From NCBI GenBank assembly GCA_963844055.1, contig CAWJMN010000001.1:3720001-3784000 (forward strand): DNA of 64,000 bases. The letters run 5' to 3'. The notes below the pieces were generated by a model. That model saw only the letters and a program-made list of their open reading frames with translations, ran no database searches and had not been told where the DNA came from. Below are positions 45,244-54,009 of this stretch, one piece after another. The translations under genes were made by a program, and so were the position numbers. Source of the DNA: CAWJMN01 sp963844055. Lineage in GTDB: Bacteria > Planctomycetota > Planctomycetia > Pirellulales > Pirellulaceae. The first letter of the stretch is position 1. Every line of letters starts with the position of its first letter.

Positions 45244-46452
45244 CTATTTGGATTCTGCAATTCGGTAAAGCTTCGTGTCGGCACGAATGAACAGGCTATT
45301 CCCCGAAACGGCCGGCGAAGCCAAAACGGTATCTTCCAATTCATTGGTGCTAACGAGCTCTCCCTTTTTGTCTTCTGGCTTCACGACAAAGCACTGGCCC
45401 TCTTGATTGACGCAGTAAACAAGCCCGTTTGCAATAACTGGCGTTGCCCAGAAGGAACCTTTGAGGCGTTGTTGCCACAGAAGCTCGCCCGTCTTTTCGT
45501 CACCACAAGTGAGGATTCCGCTGCGGGTGAGCACGTAGACCTTGCCTTCAAAAATCACTGGGCTGGAGTTCCCCGGAGCAAGACGATTGTTATCGTACAC
45601 AAACTTGGGAGCCGTCGATTGCAAACCAGCCTCAAGGACCGTTAGCCCCTTTGCAGGCAAATAGATCTTGTCGCCAATCGTGGTCGCCGAGGGAATGCCT
45701 GAGCATTCCACGTCGTACTTCCAAACTTCCTGTCCGGACTTGGGGGAAATGGCAACAAGCCCCTTCGAAGATTGCAACAGCACCAATCCCGTTCCGTCGG
45801 CAGAACGAATGGCAGCTGGCGATGCCCAGTTGGCATCCTTGGGACGTGGAATCCGCCAGCGATTTTCGCCGGTGGCAACATCGATACCTGCGGCGAACGA
45901 GTCACCCTGATTTTCAACTTGAACGACAACCGTGTCTTCGATCACCAAGGGAGACGACGACATACCGATGTCATTACCAGCCTTGGGATAGTCGCTGGCG
46001 AGCCCGCGATACCAGAGCAAATTGCCATCCAGGTCAAGGCAGACCAAGTCGTTAGACGAATAGAATGCAAAGATCCGCTTGCCATCACTTGCAGGCGTAG
46101 GAGCGGCGTTGGCACTCGTAGGGTGATGGAAGCAGCGACCGGTTGCCCAGTACTCACGCTTCCAAACATTTTTGCCGCTTGCAACGTCAAACGCCAACAC
46201 ATGCAAATGGTCTTGCTTCACCGCGCCACTGCTTGCCGTCACATAAACTTTGTTCCCTACGACAATCGGGCCGGATACACCGTGCCCTGGCAGATCGGCC
46301 TTCCAGGCGATGTTTTCGGACTTACTGAATTGCTGTGGAAGCTGGCTTGTGGCTGCGACGCTACTGTTGTCACTGCCGCGAAACTGTAACCAGTCGGCTC
46401 CCATGACCAAAGGAAGCAAGCCGACGATTAGTGAGTATGGAATCTTTTTCAC
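45244..46452 (-). CDS. Secreted PQQ-binding-like beta-propeller protein
   Basis: The GTG at 46452 (AGGGA upstream) is preferred: it starts MKKIPYSLIVGLLPLVMGAD, a short signal peptide followed by WLQFRGSDNSSVAA, the same start as the other propellers here. The roughly 400-aa protein has PQQ-like blades such as VLAFDVASGKNVWKREYW, AAGIDVATGENRWRIPRP and CGDEKTGELLWQQRLKG. A longer frame upstream lacks a signal sequence. It lies 83 bp after the 46.5-47.7 kb gene, in the same direction. Confidence 0.86.
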   Translation of the reverse strand: MKKIPYSLIVGLLPLVMGADWLQFRGSDNSSVAATSQLPQQFSKSENIAWKADLPGHGVSGPIVVGNKVYVTASSGAVKQDHLHVLAFDVASGKNVWKREYWATGRCFHHPTSANAAPTPASDGKRIFAFYSSNDLVCLDLDGNLLWYRGLASDYPKAGNDIGMSSSPLVIEDTVVVQVENQGDSFAAGIDVATGENRWRIPRPKDANWASPAAIRSADGTGLVLLQSSKGLVAISPKSGQEVWKYDVECSGIPSATTIGDKIYLPAKGLTVLEAGLQSTAPKFVYDNNRLAPGNSSPVIFEGKVYVLTRSGILTCGDEKTGELLWQQRLKGSFWATPVIANGLVYCVNQEGQCFVVKPEDKKGELVSTNELEDTVLASPAVSGNSLFIRADTKLYRIAESK

Positions 46453-46535
46453 GATAAAGTCCCTGTAAAGGCAATCACGAACAGGCTTCGGACAAGGAAT
46501 GAAAGGAGGATCTTGGCAAAACGATCCCACACGGA

Positions 46536-47747
46536 TTAGCGAAGTTTCTGTGGTAAACTAGCCGTCTTCGGCAGTACTCGATCCGACGAAAGGATCGCGG
46601 TACCAATGGGATCACAAATCCGCAATTGGAACTGCCAGCGCTGAGCCCAACCTTCGGTTTGCTCATTCTGGCAAATCTTGATCAGGATCTTATTCTTTCC
46701 CTTCTTCATCTTCCCCTTCATCAGATACTGATCCACTTCCATGCCGGCATGGTAAACGTGGTTGGCCGAGAGTAATTCTCCATTGAGCCAAACCTTGGTG
46801 GCGTTGATCGAGCCAAGTCGCAGGTCAACGGTGGCATCGTCTGTCGAGACAAACTCGGTATAGGCGTAGCTAATTGCTCCCTTGTGCTTATCCAGCACCT
46901 GCGTCAAATCAACGATGCCGTACTCTTCCTTGGTTGTGTGCTCGACCCAATTGATCTTCCCCTTCACCCCTTCGTACGAGGCCGCAAGATCGACGTTGGC
47001 TTCTGGAGCGTAAGCAACATCCCAGCCCTTATCTTCGACGTTGTCGAAGGGACCTACGATATGCCATGACATGAGGTATCCCATGTGGCTTGGCAAATCA
47101 ACTTCTTGCTTTTGCTCCTTGAGCTTGGCGGCCAAGTCCTTGATTTGATCCAGGTCGCGGGATGCTGCAAAAGCCTTCTGCAACACGGGAATCCCCTTGG
47201 CAGGGTCTTCCTTTGCCAGCTTTTCCCCCTCAACAACCAATTGTGCAACCGCGTCACGACGCAGTTCCAGGCTAGGGTCGGTAATCATGGCCGCAATCAA
47301 ACGCTTGGCAGAAGCCTCGTCGACACTGGCAATGAGTTCGTAAGCCAATCGTCGTGCTCGTGGCGAGTGCGACTTGTCAGCCAGGAATTTTTCCAAGGCA
47401 TCGACAGGCAGTTTTTGGCCTTTGTCGATCGCTTTTTGTGCGATCGTTTCTACGCAGGTTCGTAGCCAATTGAGAGGCAATTCACTCGCCCCATCCATGC
47501 CAGCCAGTACGGCCGGAAGCTGATCTGCTGGCAAAGCAGAAAGTTTTTGGGCAGCAGCAATCGCTTCGCGATGTCCCTTGGCCTCATTCTGGACGCTGCG
47601 GACCGATTTGAGCGCCGCATCTACTTCTGGGGACGCGGCTGTTGCAGCATCGCCAACAACTAAATTTCCAGAGGCCACTGCCACCATCGCCAGCAAAGCC
47701 AATCGACGCAAACGCACACCGCCGCAAGTATTCAGCATGGCAAACAT
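46536..47747 (-). CDS. Secreted hypothetical protein with HEAT-like helices and a beta-sandwich domain
   Basis: A 403-aa exported protein (LRRLALLAMVAVASGNLVV is the hydrophobic part of the signal). Residues 40-210 are helical and rich in Ala/Leu/Lys, with repeats such as LARRLAYELIA-like and LELRRDAVAQLVVEGEKLA that look like HEAT units. The second half starts YLMSWHIVGPFDNVEDKGWD and has ATVDLRLGSINATKVWLNGE and GKNKILIKICQNE, a layout seen in carbohydrate-binding or galactose-binding-like beta sandwiches. It pairs with the PQQ-like propeller gene downstream. No known function. Confidence 0.75.
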   Translation of the reverse strand: MFAMLNTCGGVRLRRLALLAMVAVASGNLVVGDAATAASPEVDAALKSVRSVQNEAKGHREAIAAAQKLSALPADQLPAVLAGMDGASELPLNWLRTCVETIAQKAIDKGQKLPVDALEKFLADKSHSPRARRLAYELIASVDEASAKRLIAAMITDPSLELRRDAVAQLVVEGEKLAKEDPAKGIPVLQKAFAASRDLDQIKDLAAKLKEQKQEVDLPSHMGYLMSWHIVGPFDNVEDKGWDVAYAPEANVDLAASYEGVKGKINWVEHTTKEEYGIVDLTQVLDKHKGAISYAYTEFVSTDDATVDLRLGSINATKVWLNGELLSANHVYHAGMEVDQYLMKGKMKKGKNKILIKICQNEQTEGWAQRWQFQLRICDPIGTAILSSDRVLPKTASLPQKLR

Positions 47748-48283
47748 CTCTCCGTAGCGATTCCAACGAGACTTGACCCACAGATTGTAACGTCACCCAG
47801 GAGGCCGATGCGACTGGGGGCGAGCAACGTATCTTTGGCCCTGCCGAAGTCCGTGGATTCAGAAGATCTAAGGGGTAGGACTCCTGGCACGCGCGCTGAT
47901 CGCTGCCTAGTGCAGTCACCAAGCAGTTGACCACTGAAATTTCGAATTGTGGGCCGGTCTCTGCAGTCGGGTCACGACCGGCGTTAGCAAAGCAAGGCTT
48001 CGCAAACCACCCAACTTGCCAGCCACGGCCTTGCCCCTTCGACCAAACCGCCTGAGCCGCTTGTACTGCAAAACGTTAGTTAGACGCCCATGCCCCCTGC
48101 TTCAAAAAAGCGACTTTTTCAAAGTTTTATCTTTGAAAAGCTTGCGATTTACTTTCGAAAGCGTTAACCTGCCGAAATCTATCGGCGGGCGATTCTTCCC
48201 TCCACAAACTGCATATTAAAGGTGGTTTTTCCACCCGAAGATCTTTCGTTCTTTATTTTCTGTACTAATGAAGGAGAATGCTT
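47748..48283 (+). other. Intergenic region upstream of the DUF1559 array
   Basis: A 536-bp region between divergent genes. GCCGA/TCGGC (about 48172-48187) and GGTGG/CCACC (about 48222-48236) may form small hairpins in the leader of the first DUF1559 gene. AGGAG at 48272-48276 lies 7 bases before the ATG at 48284. No extra gene is supported. Confidence 0.45.
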
Positions 48284-49207
48284 ATGCACCAAAGAAGATC
48301 AGGCTTCACCCTAGTAGAGCTATTGGTGGTGATCGCCATCATTGGGGTCCTTGTGGCCCTACTTTTGCCGGCCGTCCAGCAGGCTCGTGAAGCGGCCCGA
48401 CGCATGTCCTGTAGCAACAACATGCGGCAAATGGGGATTGCAACCCACAATCACCACGACCAATTCAAGCAACTGCCTCACGCGGGCGTTGATTGGACGT
48501 ATCCCCCGCGCTATATCAATGGCGTGGCACAGGTCAAAGAACAACAGTTTGCCGGCTGGGGTTTTCAGCTCCTGCCGTTTCTGGAGCAGCAGCAATTGTT
48601 CGATGGCTCGGGCATGCCGGATGATGATACGCGGATGCGAAACGCCATCGCAGCGGCCATCCCCGCCTATTTTTGCCCCAGCCGTCGTCCTGCCAAAACC
48701 AAGAAACCTGTCGGTGCTTGGTATGGACCTAGCGGAACCTACAGCCACGGCCAAACCGACTACGCTTCGGCCAATGCGGACGGTGACAACGGCGTGATTG
48801 TCAAAATGAACATCGATGGTAGCCAAAACCCAACCGTAGTGGTCGGTGGCTTGGAATCGATCATTGATGGCACCTCGAACGTGCTGATGTACGGTGAAAA
48901 GCGGGTCGCGCTTTATCAAATTGCCGATTACGCCAGCGACGACAATGAAGGGTACAGTTCTGGCTGGGACCATGACGTTGTGCGTGGCATGGGCGATGCG
49001 CGTGCAAACCCCGTTTGGACCCGTGTTCCCTTGCCGGACTTGAAGGCTTGGGGATATGGCGACTTGCGGTTCGGTTCGTCGCACCCTGCCGGGTTCAACA
49101 TGACGTTGGCCGATGCTTCGGTACGGTTCATTCCGTACAACATCGATGGCGTACTGTTCGCCAGACTTGGCTGCCGTAATGATGGCATTAGCATCCAAGT
49201 TCCTTAG
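48284..49207 (+). CDS. DUF1559 pseudopilin-like protein, array member 1
   Basis: The start is ATG 48284 (AGGAG 7 bases upstream), not 48278. The 307-aa protein begins MHQRRSGFTLVELLVVIAII with a canonical G-F prepilin cleavage site and E5, followed by SCSNNMRQMGIATHNHHDQF. The body has YFCPSRRPAKTKKPVGAWYG, the central GGLESIIDGTSNVLMYGEKR and the C-terminal GSSHPAGFNMTLADASVRFI motif of DUF1559. It ends in a strong terminator. Probably exported and processed by a prepilin peptidase; function unknown. Confidence 0.92.
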   Translation: MHQRRSGFTLVELLVVIAIIGVLVALLLPAVQQAREAARRMSCSNNMRQMGIATHNHHDQFKQLPHAGVDWTYPPRYINGVAQVKEQQFAGWGFQLLPFLEQQQLFDGSGMPDDDTRMRNAIAAAIPAYFCPSRRPAKTKKPVGAWYGPSGTYSHGQTDYASANADGDNGVIVKMNIDGSQNPTVVVGGLESIIDGTSNVLMYGEKRVALYQIADYASDDNEGYSSGWDHDVVRGMGDARANPVWTRVPLPDLKAWGYGDLRFGSSHPAGFNMTLADASVRFIPYNIDGVLFARLGCRNDGISIQVP

Positions 49208-49240
49208 TCGGAAGCTTTAAATCCAATTAGACTCATTCGC

Positions 49241-49277
49241 AAGTCTGCGGTTTAATTTCCGCAGACTTGTTTTTTTG
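49241..49277 (+). terminator. Rho-independent terminator after DUF1559 member 1
   Basis: CAAGTCTGCGG (49241-49251) pairs with CCGCAGACTTG (49260-49270), followed by seven T. It separates member 1 from members 2-4. Confidence 0.9.
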
Positions 49278-49328
49278 TATGGTCGCTTTCGTGCAGTTTT
49301 CTTGCCAAAAAGCCGGTGGTTTTTGAAC

Positions 49329-50243
49329 ATGAAGCGAACATTCACACGTAGAGAGCTTCTGGCTGCTATGGCATGCATCTGCGTGCTGCTTGCCATACTT
49401 GTGCCGCTGATTCTGGGAGGACGAGAGGCAACACGCCGTTTGTCTTGCGCAGACAATCTGCGGATATTAGGGCTTGGCGTACACAACCACCACGATCAAT
49501 TCAAGCAACTTCCTCACGCTGGCGTCAGCTGGAACTACCCACCGCGATTTATCGATGAGGTTGCGCAGGTAAAAGAGCAGCAGTTTGCAGGTTGGGGATT
49601 TCAGCTTTTGCCATTCTTGAAAGAACACACTCAATATGATGGGCCTCGGTATTTCGGCAACGAAGAGCGCATTATTGCTTCCGTTTCAGAAACCCAACAA
49701 GAGTTCTATTGTCCGGGTCGCCGCACAGCAAAAGCGAAGAAAGCGGTACAGGCCTGGTATGGCCCAAAAGGTGTCTATAGCCACGGTGCAACCGATTACG
49801 CCGTGGCCAACATGGATGGGGACAACGGTGTTTTCATGAGGCTGAAACTAGACCGCAAGGAACACCCCATCACCGTTGTCGGTGGACTAGAGATCATTAC
49901 CGACGGAACATCGAACGTGCTCCTTTTTGGCGAGAAACGCCTAGCTCTTCGCGAATTGTTGGGCTATCCCTTCGATGACAACGAAGGGCACACCGCCGGC
50001 TGGGACTGCGACACGGTGCGAGGAACCGGCGATATCACGGCCGATCCAATTACCATTCGCAGGCCTTTGCCTGATTTTTGGGGCTGGGGTGATGGAGATT
50101 GTCGCTTCGGTTCATCACACCCCAAAGGCTTTAATATCGCACTGGCAGACGCATCCGTTCGCTTCATGCCCTACACCGTCGACGGCTTACTTTTTGCCCG
50201 ATTGGGGTGTCGAAATGACGGGGAATCTATCCAGGTTCCTTGA
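49329..50243 (+). CDS. DUF1559-like protein, array member 2, atypical N-terminus
   Basis: From ATG 49329 the 304-aa product begins MKRTFTRRELLAAMACICVL: the Phe and Glu of the prepilin motif are kept, but the residue before Phe is Thr rather than Gly and the VVIAIIG core is replaced. The rest is clear DUF1559: LGVHNHHDQFKQLPHAGVSW, EFYCPGRRTAKAKKAVQAWY, GGLEIITDGTSNVLLFGEKR and GSSHPKGFNIALADASVRFM. It may not be cleaved by a standard prepilin peptidase. With members 3 and 4 it forms a sub-group (YPFDDNEG, GWDCDTVRGTG) lacking intervening terminators. Confidence 0.87.
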   Translation: MKRTFTRRELLAAMACICVLLAILVPLILGGREATRRLSCADNLRILGLGVHNHHDQFKQLPHAGVSWNYPPRFIDEVAQVKEQQFAGWGFQLLPFLKEHTQYDGPRYFGNEERIIASVSETQQEFYCPGRRTAKAKKAVQAWYGPKGVYSHGATDYAVANMDGDNGVFMRLKLDRKEHPITVVGGLEIITDGTSNVLLFGEKRLALRELLGYPFDDNEGHTAGWDCDTVRGTGDITADPITIRRPLPDFWGWGDGDCRFGSSHPKGFNIALADASVRFMPYTVDGLLFARLGCRNDGESIQVP

Positions 50244-50316
50244 TCAACAACACTCTAATCTCCGCGAAACATCACGATCACCAGATCTCTTACTCCCTGG
50301 GACACGCTTACAATCA

Positions 50317-51231
50317 ATGAAGCCAACTTTTTCCTTGCGAGAACTGCTGGCCGTTATGGGCGTCATCTGCTTAATGCTGGCTATTTTGGTTCCCCTGATT
50401 AACGGAAACCGAGAATCTGCTCGCCAAACTTCATGCCAAAACAACATGCGGCAAATTGGTCTGGCGTTTCATAACCACCATGACACCTTCAGACAATTTC
50501 CCCATGGAGGTGTAAGTTGGAATTCTCCACCACGATTCGAAAAAGCGAGCTTTCTGGCAGAAGAACAGCAGTTTGCCGGGTGGGGATTCCAGGTGCTGCC
50601 ATTTCTTAGCTTTATTGGACGCAATCACCTTTTATCAACCAACGACGATGCACTCAGCATGGAGGCAATCTCGTTTAACGTTCCTCAATACTATTGCCCC
50701 GCTCACCGCACTATTAAAGCAAAAAGGCCGGTCGAAGCTTGGTATGGCCCCCAAGGAACTTATAGCCACGGGGCGATCGATTATGCGGTTGCTAACATGG
50801 ATGGCAACAACGGCGCAATTGTGAGACTGGAAATCAACCACGATAAAAACCCAGTAACCAGTGCACTGGTGATTTCTGACATCATCGACGGCACTACTCA
50901 CGTGCTGCTCGTCGGCGAGAAACGATTAGCGCTTCGCGAGCTAATGAACTACCCGTTTGACGACAACGAAGGATACTCGGCCGGCTGGGACTGCGACACC
51001 GTGCGCGGTACCGGAAATATCCAGTCCAAACCAATAACTATACGCACACCTTTGCCAGATTTTTTGGGCTGGGGTGATGGAGATTGCCGCTTTGGATCGT
51101 CGCACCCCAAGGGCTTTAATATCACTTTAGCCGACGCCTCGGTTCGATTTCTCTCATACGATATTGATGGTGAGCTTTTCGCTCGCCTGGGTTGCCGCAA
51201 TGATGGGGTACGCATTCAGATTCCTGATTAA
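50317..51231 (+). CDS. DUF1559-like protein, array member 3, atypical N-terminus
   Basis: The ATG at 50317 gives MKPTFSLRELLAVMGVICLM, with T-F instead of G-F; the open frame extends far upstream through member 2 in another phase, but that part is a shadow. The 304-aa protein then follows the family: CQNNMRQIGLAFHNHHDTFR, YYCPAHRTIKAKRPVEAWYG, SDIIDGTTHVLLVGEKRLAL and GSSHPKGFNITLADASVRFL. It starts 73 bp after member 2. Confidence 0.85.
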   Translation: MKPTFSLRELLAVMGVICLMLAILVPLINGNRESARQTSCQNNMRQIGLAFHNHHDTFRQFPHGGVSWNSPPRFEKASFLAEEQQFAGWGFQVLPFLSFIGRNHLLSTNDDALSMEAISFNVPQYYCPAHRTIKAKRPVEAWYGPQGTYSHGAIDYAVANMDGNNGAIVRLEINHDKNPVTSALVISDIIDGTTHVLLVGEKRLALRELMNYPFDDNEGYSAGWDCDTVRGTGNIQSKPITIRTPLPDFLGWGDGDCRFGSSHPKGFNITLADASVRFLSYDIDGELFARLGCRNDGVRIQIPD

Positions 51232-51337
51232 TGAAGCATTCTCTGGCATTCTGATTTGAGGCCTTGAATCGTCACATGCAGATGTCATCGCTGATGCATC
51301 TCTTCATCTTTTCATCCAGAAAACAGCAGTCATCGCC

Positions 51338-52240
51338 ATGGGACCGACTTTTACACTGCGGGAGTTAATGGTCGCTGTAGCGTGTATTTGCCTATTACTT
51401 GCCCTCCTTGTGCCGGCTGTGCAGCAAAGCCAAGAAGCCCAACACCGCATGTCATGCAGTAATAACATGAGGCAACTTGGCCTTGCGGTTCACAACCACA
51501 ACGACGCGTTCAAACAACTGCCCCACGCCGGAGTCGGCTGGAATTATCCACCACAATTTAAAAATGGCGGCTTTGATGCTAAAGAACAGCAGTTCGCTGG
51601 CTGGGGATTCCAGATAGTGCCGTTTGCTGTTTCTATGCGATTTAATTCAATTGGCGACGACGCACTCACCAAGGAGGCAATTTCGCGACGCCTCCCGTAT
51701 AACTATTGCCCCTCTCGCCGTACTACTAAAGAAAAAAGGCCGGTCAACGCCTGGTACGGCCCTTCGGGAACCTATAGTCACGGGGCAACCGATTACGCCG
51801 CGGCCAACATGGATGGCGACAACGGCGTCATTGTAAGGCTCGTACTCGACCAGGATGAAAATCCTGTCACAACTGGCCTTCAATTCTCAGATATCAGCGA
51901 CGGGACCTCGAACGTACTGCTCGCTGGCGAGAAACGCTTGGCACTTCGCGAGCTAATGAACTATCCGTTTGACGACAATGAGGGATACACAGCCGGTTGG
52001 GACTGCGACACGGTGCGCGGCACCGGCGATATCACGGCCAACCCACCTACCATTCGCAGGCCACTTCCAGACTTCTTCGGACGAGGTGATGGCGACTGTC
52101 GCTTTGGATCTTCACACTCCAAGGGGTTCAATATCACCCTGGCAGATGCCTCCGTTCGCTTCATGCCTTACACCGTCGACGGCGTTCTTTTCGCCCGTTT
52201 AGGGTGTCGAAATGACGGGGAACCGATCCTGGTCCCCTAG
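51338..52240 (+). CDS. DUF1559-like protein, array member 4, atypical N-terminus
   Basis: A 300-aa protein starting MGPTFTLRELMVAVACICLL, again T-F. SCSNNMRQLGLAVHNHNDAF, YNYCPSRRTTKEKRPVNAWY, FSDISDGTSNVLLAGEKRLA and GSSHSKGFNITLADASVRFM follow. Its N-terminal region is intermediate between members 2/3 and the canonical members (LVPAVQQSQEAQHRMSC). It shares a central GWDCDTVRGTGDIT with members 2 and 3, which suggests duplication within the array. Confidence 0.87.
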   Translation: MGPTFTLRELMVAVACICLLLALLVPAVQQSQEAQHRMSCSNNMRQLGLAVHNHNDAFKQLPHAGVGWNYPPQFKNGGFDAKEQQFAGWGFQIVPFAVSMRFNSIGDDALTKEAISRRLPYNYCPSRRTTKEKRPVNAWYGPSGTYSHGATDYAAANMDGDNGVIVRLVLDQDENPVTTGLQFSDISDGTSNVLLAGEKRLALRELMNYPFDDNEGYTAGWDCDTVRGTGDITANPPTIRRPLPDFFGRGDGDCRFGSSHSKGFNITLADASVRFMPYTVDGVLFARLGCRNDGEPILVP

Positions 52241-52656
52241 CGTGCCATCGGGCTACCTAATATGCAGCTTAGGCATTGCTGAAAACGTCACGACAGGGGA
52301 CTCAAAAGACCCTTTGGTGGCACTATTCAAAAGGCATGTGCTGCTGAGTTGCTGCAACTTGGAGATTTTTCCAAGAATATTCCAAAAAGCAAAGAAACAA
52401 CCCTAAGGAAAATAAAAAACACCCATAAAGACGTACAAAAACACTTTCGAAAATGCGACAGCGGCGTACAATCTCCCGCTAAATAACGCCGCATATGAGC
52501 CCACTAGACCCGCCTTGTAACAAACTTGTTGCCATAAATAACGATTTGTTTAAATTACAGGAAATCAGCACGGGGTTCTTCCGAAAAATCAGTCAATCAT
52601 TTTCGCGGGTGTCTTCCCGTTCTTTTCTATCTTCATTTTTGTTTTAAGAGGTTTCT
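52241..52656 (+). other. Intergenic region upstream of DUF1559 member 5
   Basis: An AT-rich 416-bp stretch. The later half (about 52390-52570) is unusually A/T-rich for this genome and should contain the promoter of member 5, though I cannot fix one unambiguously. AAGAGG lies 5 bases before the ATG at 52657. No reading frame is supported. Confidence 0.45.
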
Positions 52657-53580
52657 ATGTCCAAGAAGCAAAATGGTTTCACGCTGGTGGAACTGCTGGT
52701 GGTCATCGCGATCATCGGCGTGCTGGTGGCTCTTCTGCTGCCAGCTATTCAACAAGCCCGCGAGGCAGCTCGCCGCATGTCGTGCAGCAACAACATGCGT
52801 CAATTGGGCATTGCCACTCACAATCACCATGACCAGTTCAAGCAACTGCCTCATGCCGGTGTGAGCTGGAACTATCCACCTCGCTACATCAGCGGCGTGG
52901 CTCAAGTGAAAGAACAACAGTTCGCTGGCTGGGGTTTCCAACTGCTGCCATTCCTAGAACAACAACAATTGTTCGATGGTTCGGGCATGCCAGATGATGA
53001 CACCCGCATGCGTAACGCCATCGCTGGTGCGATCCCTGCTTACTACTGCCCAAGCCGTCGCCCTGTGAAGACCAAGAAGCCAACCGGTGGTTGGTACGGT
53101 CCAAGCGGTACCTACAGCCACGGACAAACCGACTACGCGATTGCTAATGCTGACGGTAACAACGGCGTAATCGTGAAGATGGACATCGACGGCAGCAATA
53201 ACCCAACGGTTGTTGTAGGCGGCTTGGAATCGGTCATTGACGGTACCTCGAACGTCTTGATGTTCGGTGAAAAGCGTCTGGCCTTGTACGACCTGCCTAA
53301 CTATCCAGGCGACGATAACGAAGGTTACACGTCTGGCTGGGACTGCGACACCGTTCGTGGTATGGGCGATGCACGTGCTAACCCAGTTTCCGTCCGCGCT
53401 CCGCTTCCAGACCGCAAGGCCTGGGGTGACGGTGAATGCCGCTTTGGATCTTCGCATCCAGCCGGCTTCAACATGACGCTGGCCGACGCTTCGGTTCGCT
53501 TCATCCCTTACAACATCGACCCAATCCTGTTTGCTCGCTTGGGTTGCCGTTTGGACGGCGTAAGCATCCAAGTTCCGTAG
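52657..53580 (+). CDS. DUF1559 pseudopilin-like protein, array member 5
   Basis: A 307-aa protein starting MSKKQNGFTLVELLVVIAII, a canonical G-F site. Its first 160 codons are almost identical at DNA level to member 6. C-terminal motif GSSHPAGFNMTLADASVRFI. Codon choice here (for example GGT, CGT, CAA, AAG and AAC) is more restricted than in members 1-4, as expected of a strongly expressed gene, and the gene has its own upstream region and a terminator. It could be one of the main structural DUF1559 proteins of this cell. Confidence 0.93.
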   Translation: MSKKQNGFTLVELLVVIAIIGVLVALLLPAIQQAREAARRMSCSNNMRQLGIATHNHHDQFKQLPHAGVSWNYPPRYISGVAQVKEQQFAGWGFQLLPFLEQQQLFDGSGMPDDDTRMRNAIAGAIPAYYCPSRRPVKTKKPTGGWYGPSGTYSHGQTDYAIANADGNNGVIVKMDIDGSNNPTVVVGGLESVIDGTSNVLMFGEKRLALYDLPNYPGDDNEGYTSGWDCDTVRGMGDARANPVSVRAPLPDRKAWGDGECRFGSSHPAGFNMTLADASVRFIPYNIDPILFARLGCRLDGVSIQVP

Positions 53581-53607
53581 TGATCTGCAGTAGCTAGAAA
53601 TTTGGCA

Positions 53608-53640
53608 AAGTAGCTGGAGCAAAACCTGCCCCAGCTACTT
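53608..53640 (+). other. 3' hairpin after DUF1559 member 5
   Basis: AAGTAGCTGG (53608-53617) pairs with CCAGCTACTT (53631-53640), a perfect 10-bp stem without a T-run, 28 bp after the stop and upstream of the true terminator. It may protect the mRNA 3' end. Confidence 0.6.
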
Positions 53641-53666
53641 GTGACAAACTACGTCGAAACTCTCTC

Positions 53667-53706
53667 ACCCGACCAGGTGGATTTATTCCGCTTGGTCGGG
53701 TTTTTT
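53667..53706 (+). terminator. Rho-independent terminator after DUF1559 member 5
   Basis: ACCCGACCA (53667-53675) pairs with TGGTCGGGT (53693-53701), continuing into a T-run to 53706. It ends the member 5 transcript. The remaining sequence to 54009 (about 300 bp) is the promoter/leader region of member 6 and shows no gene. Confidence 0.85.
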
Positions 53707-54009
53707 CGTTTGCACTGCGCACATTTTCAGCCATTTTTTTCCGCACAACAGACGCATTCCCCTGTGCTACAAATTCGCAGCCACGACATGCCAACAAGCG
53801 ACTAAAACCACCTTTATTAAGTACCTGCAAATTCAAAGATAACAGGTTTGCAAGCCGACTTACGGCTGTTTTATGTTCCCATGGGCGGGCCAGCGGCGGA
53901 TTCCCAAACATTGACAGAACTTTTGCCAGCAATTCATGTTAAACTGTAGTGGTGCCATACTTTGCGGGATGATCCCGCATTTCATTTTTCTCTATTTTTG
54001 AGGCCTTTG

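Noticed and set aside
49975..50316. Long N-terminal extension in front of DUF1559 member 3
   Set aside because: This is member 2's DNA read in another frame; homologous proteins start at MKPTF.
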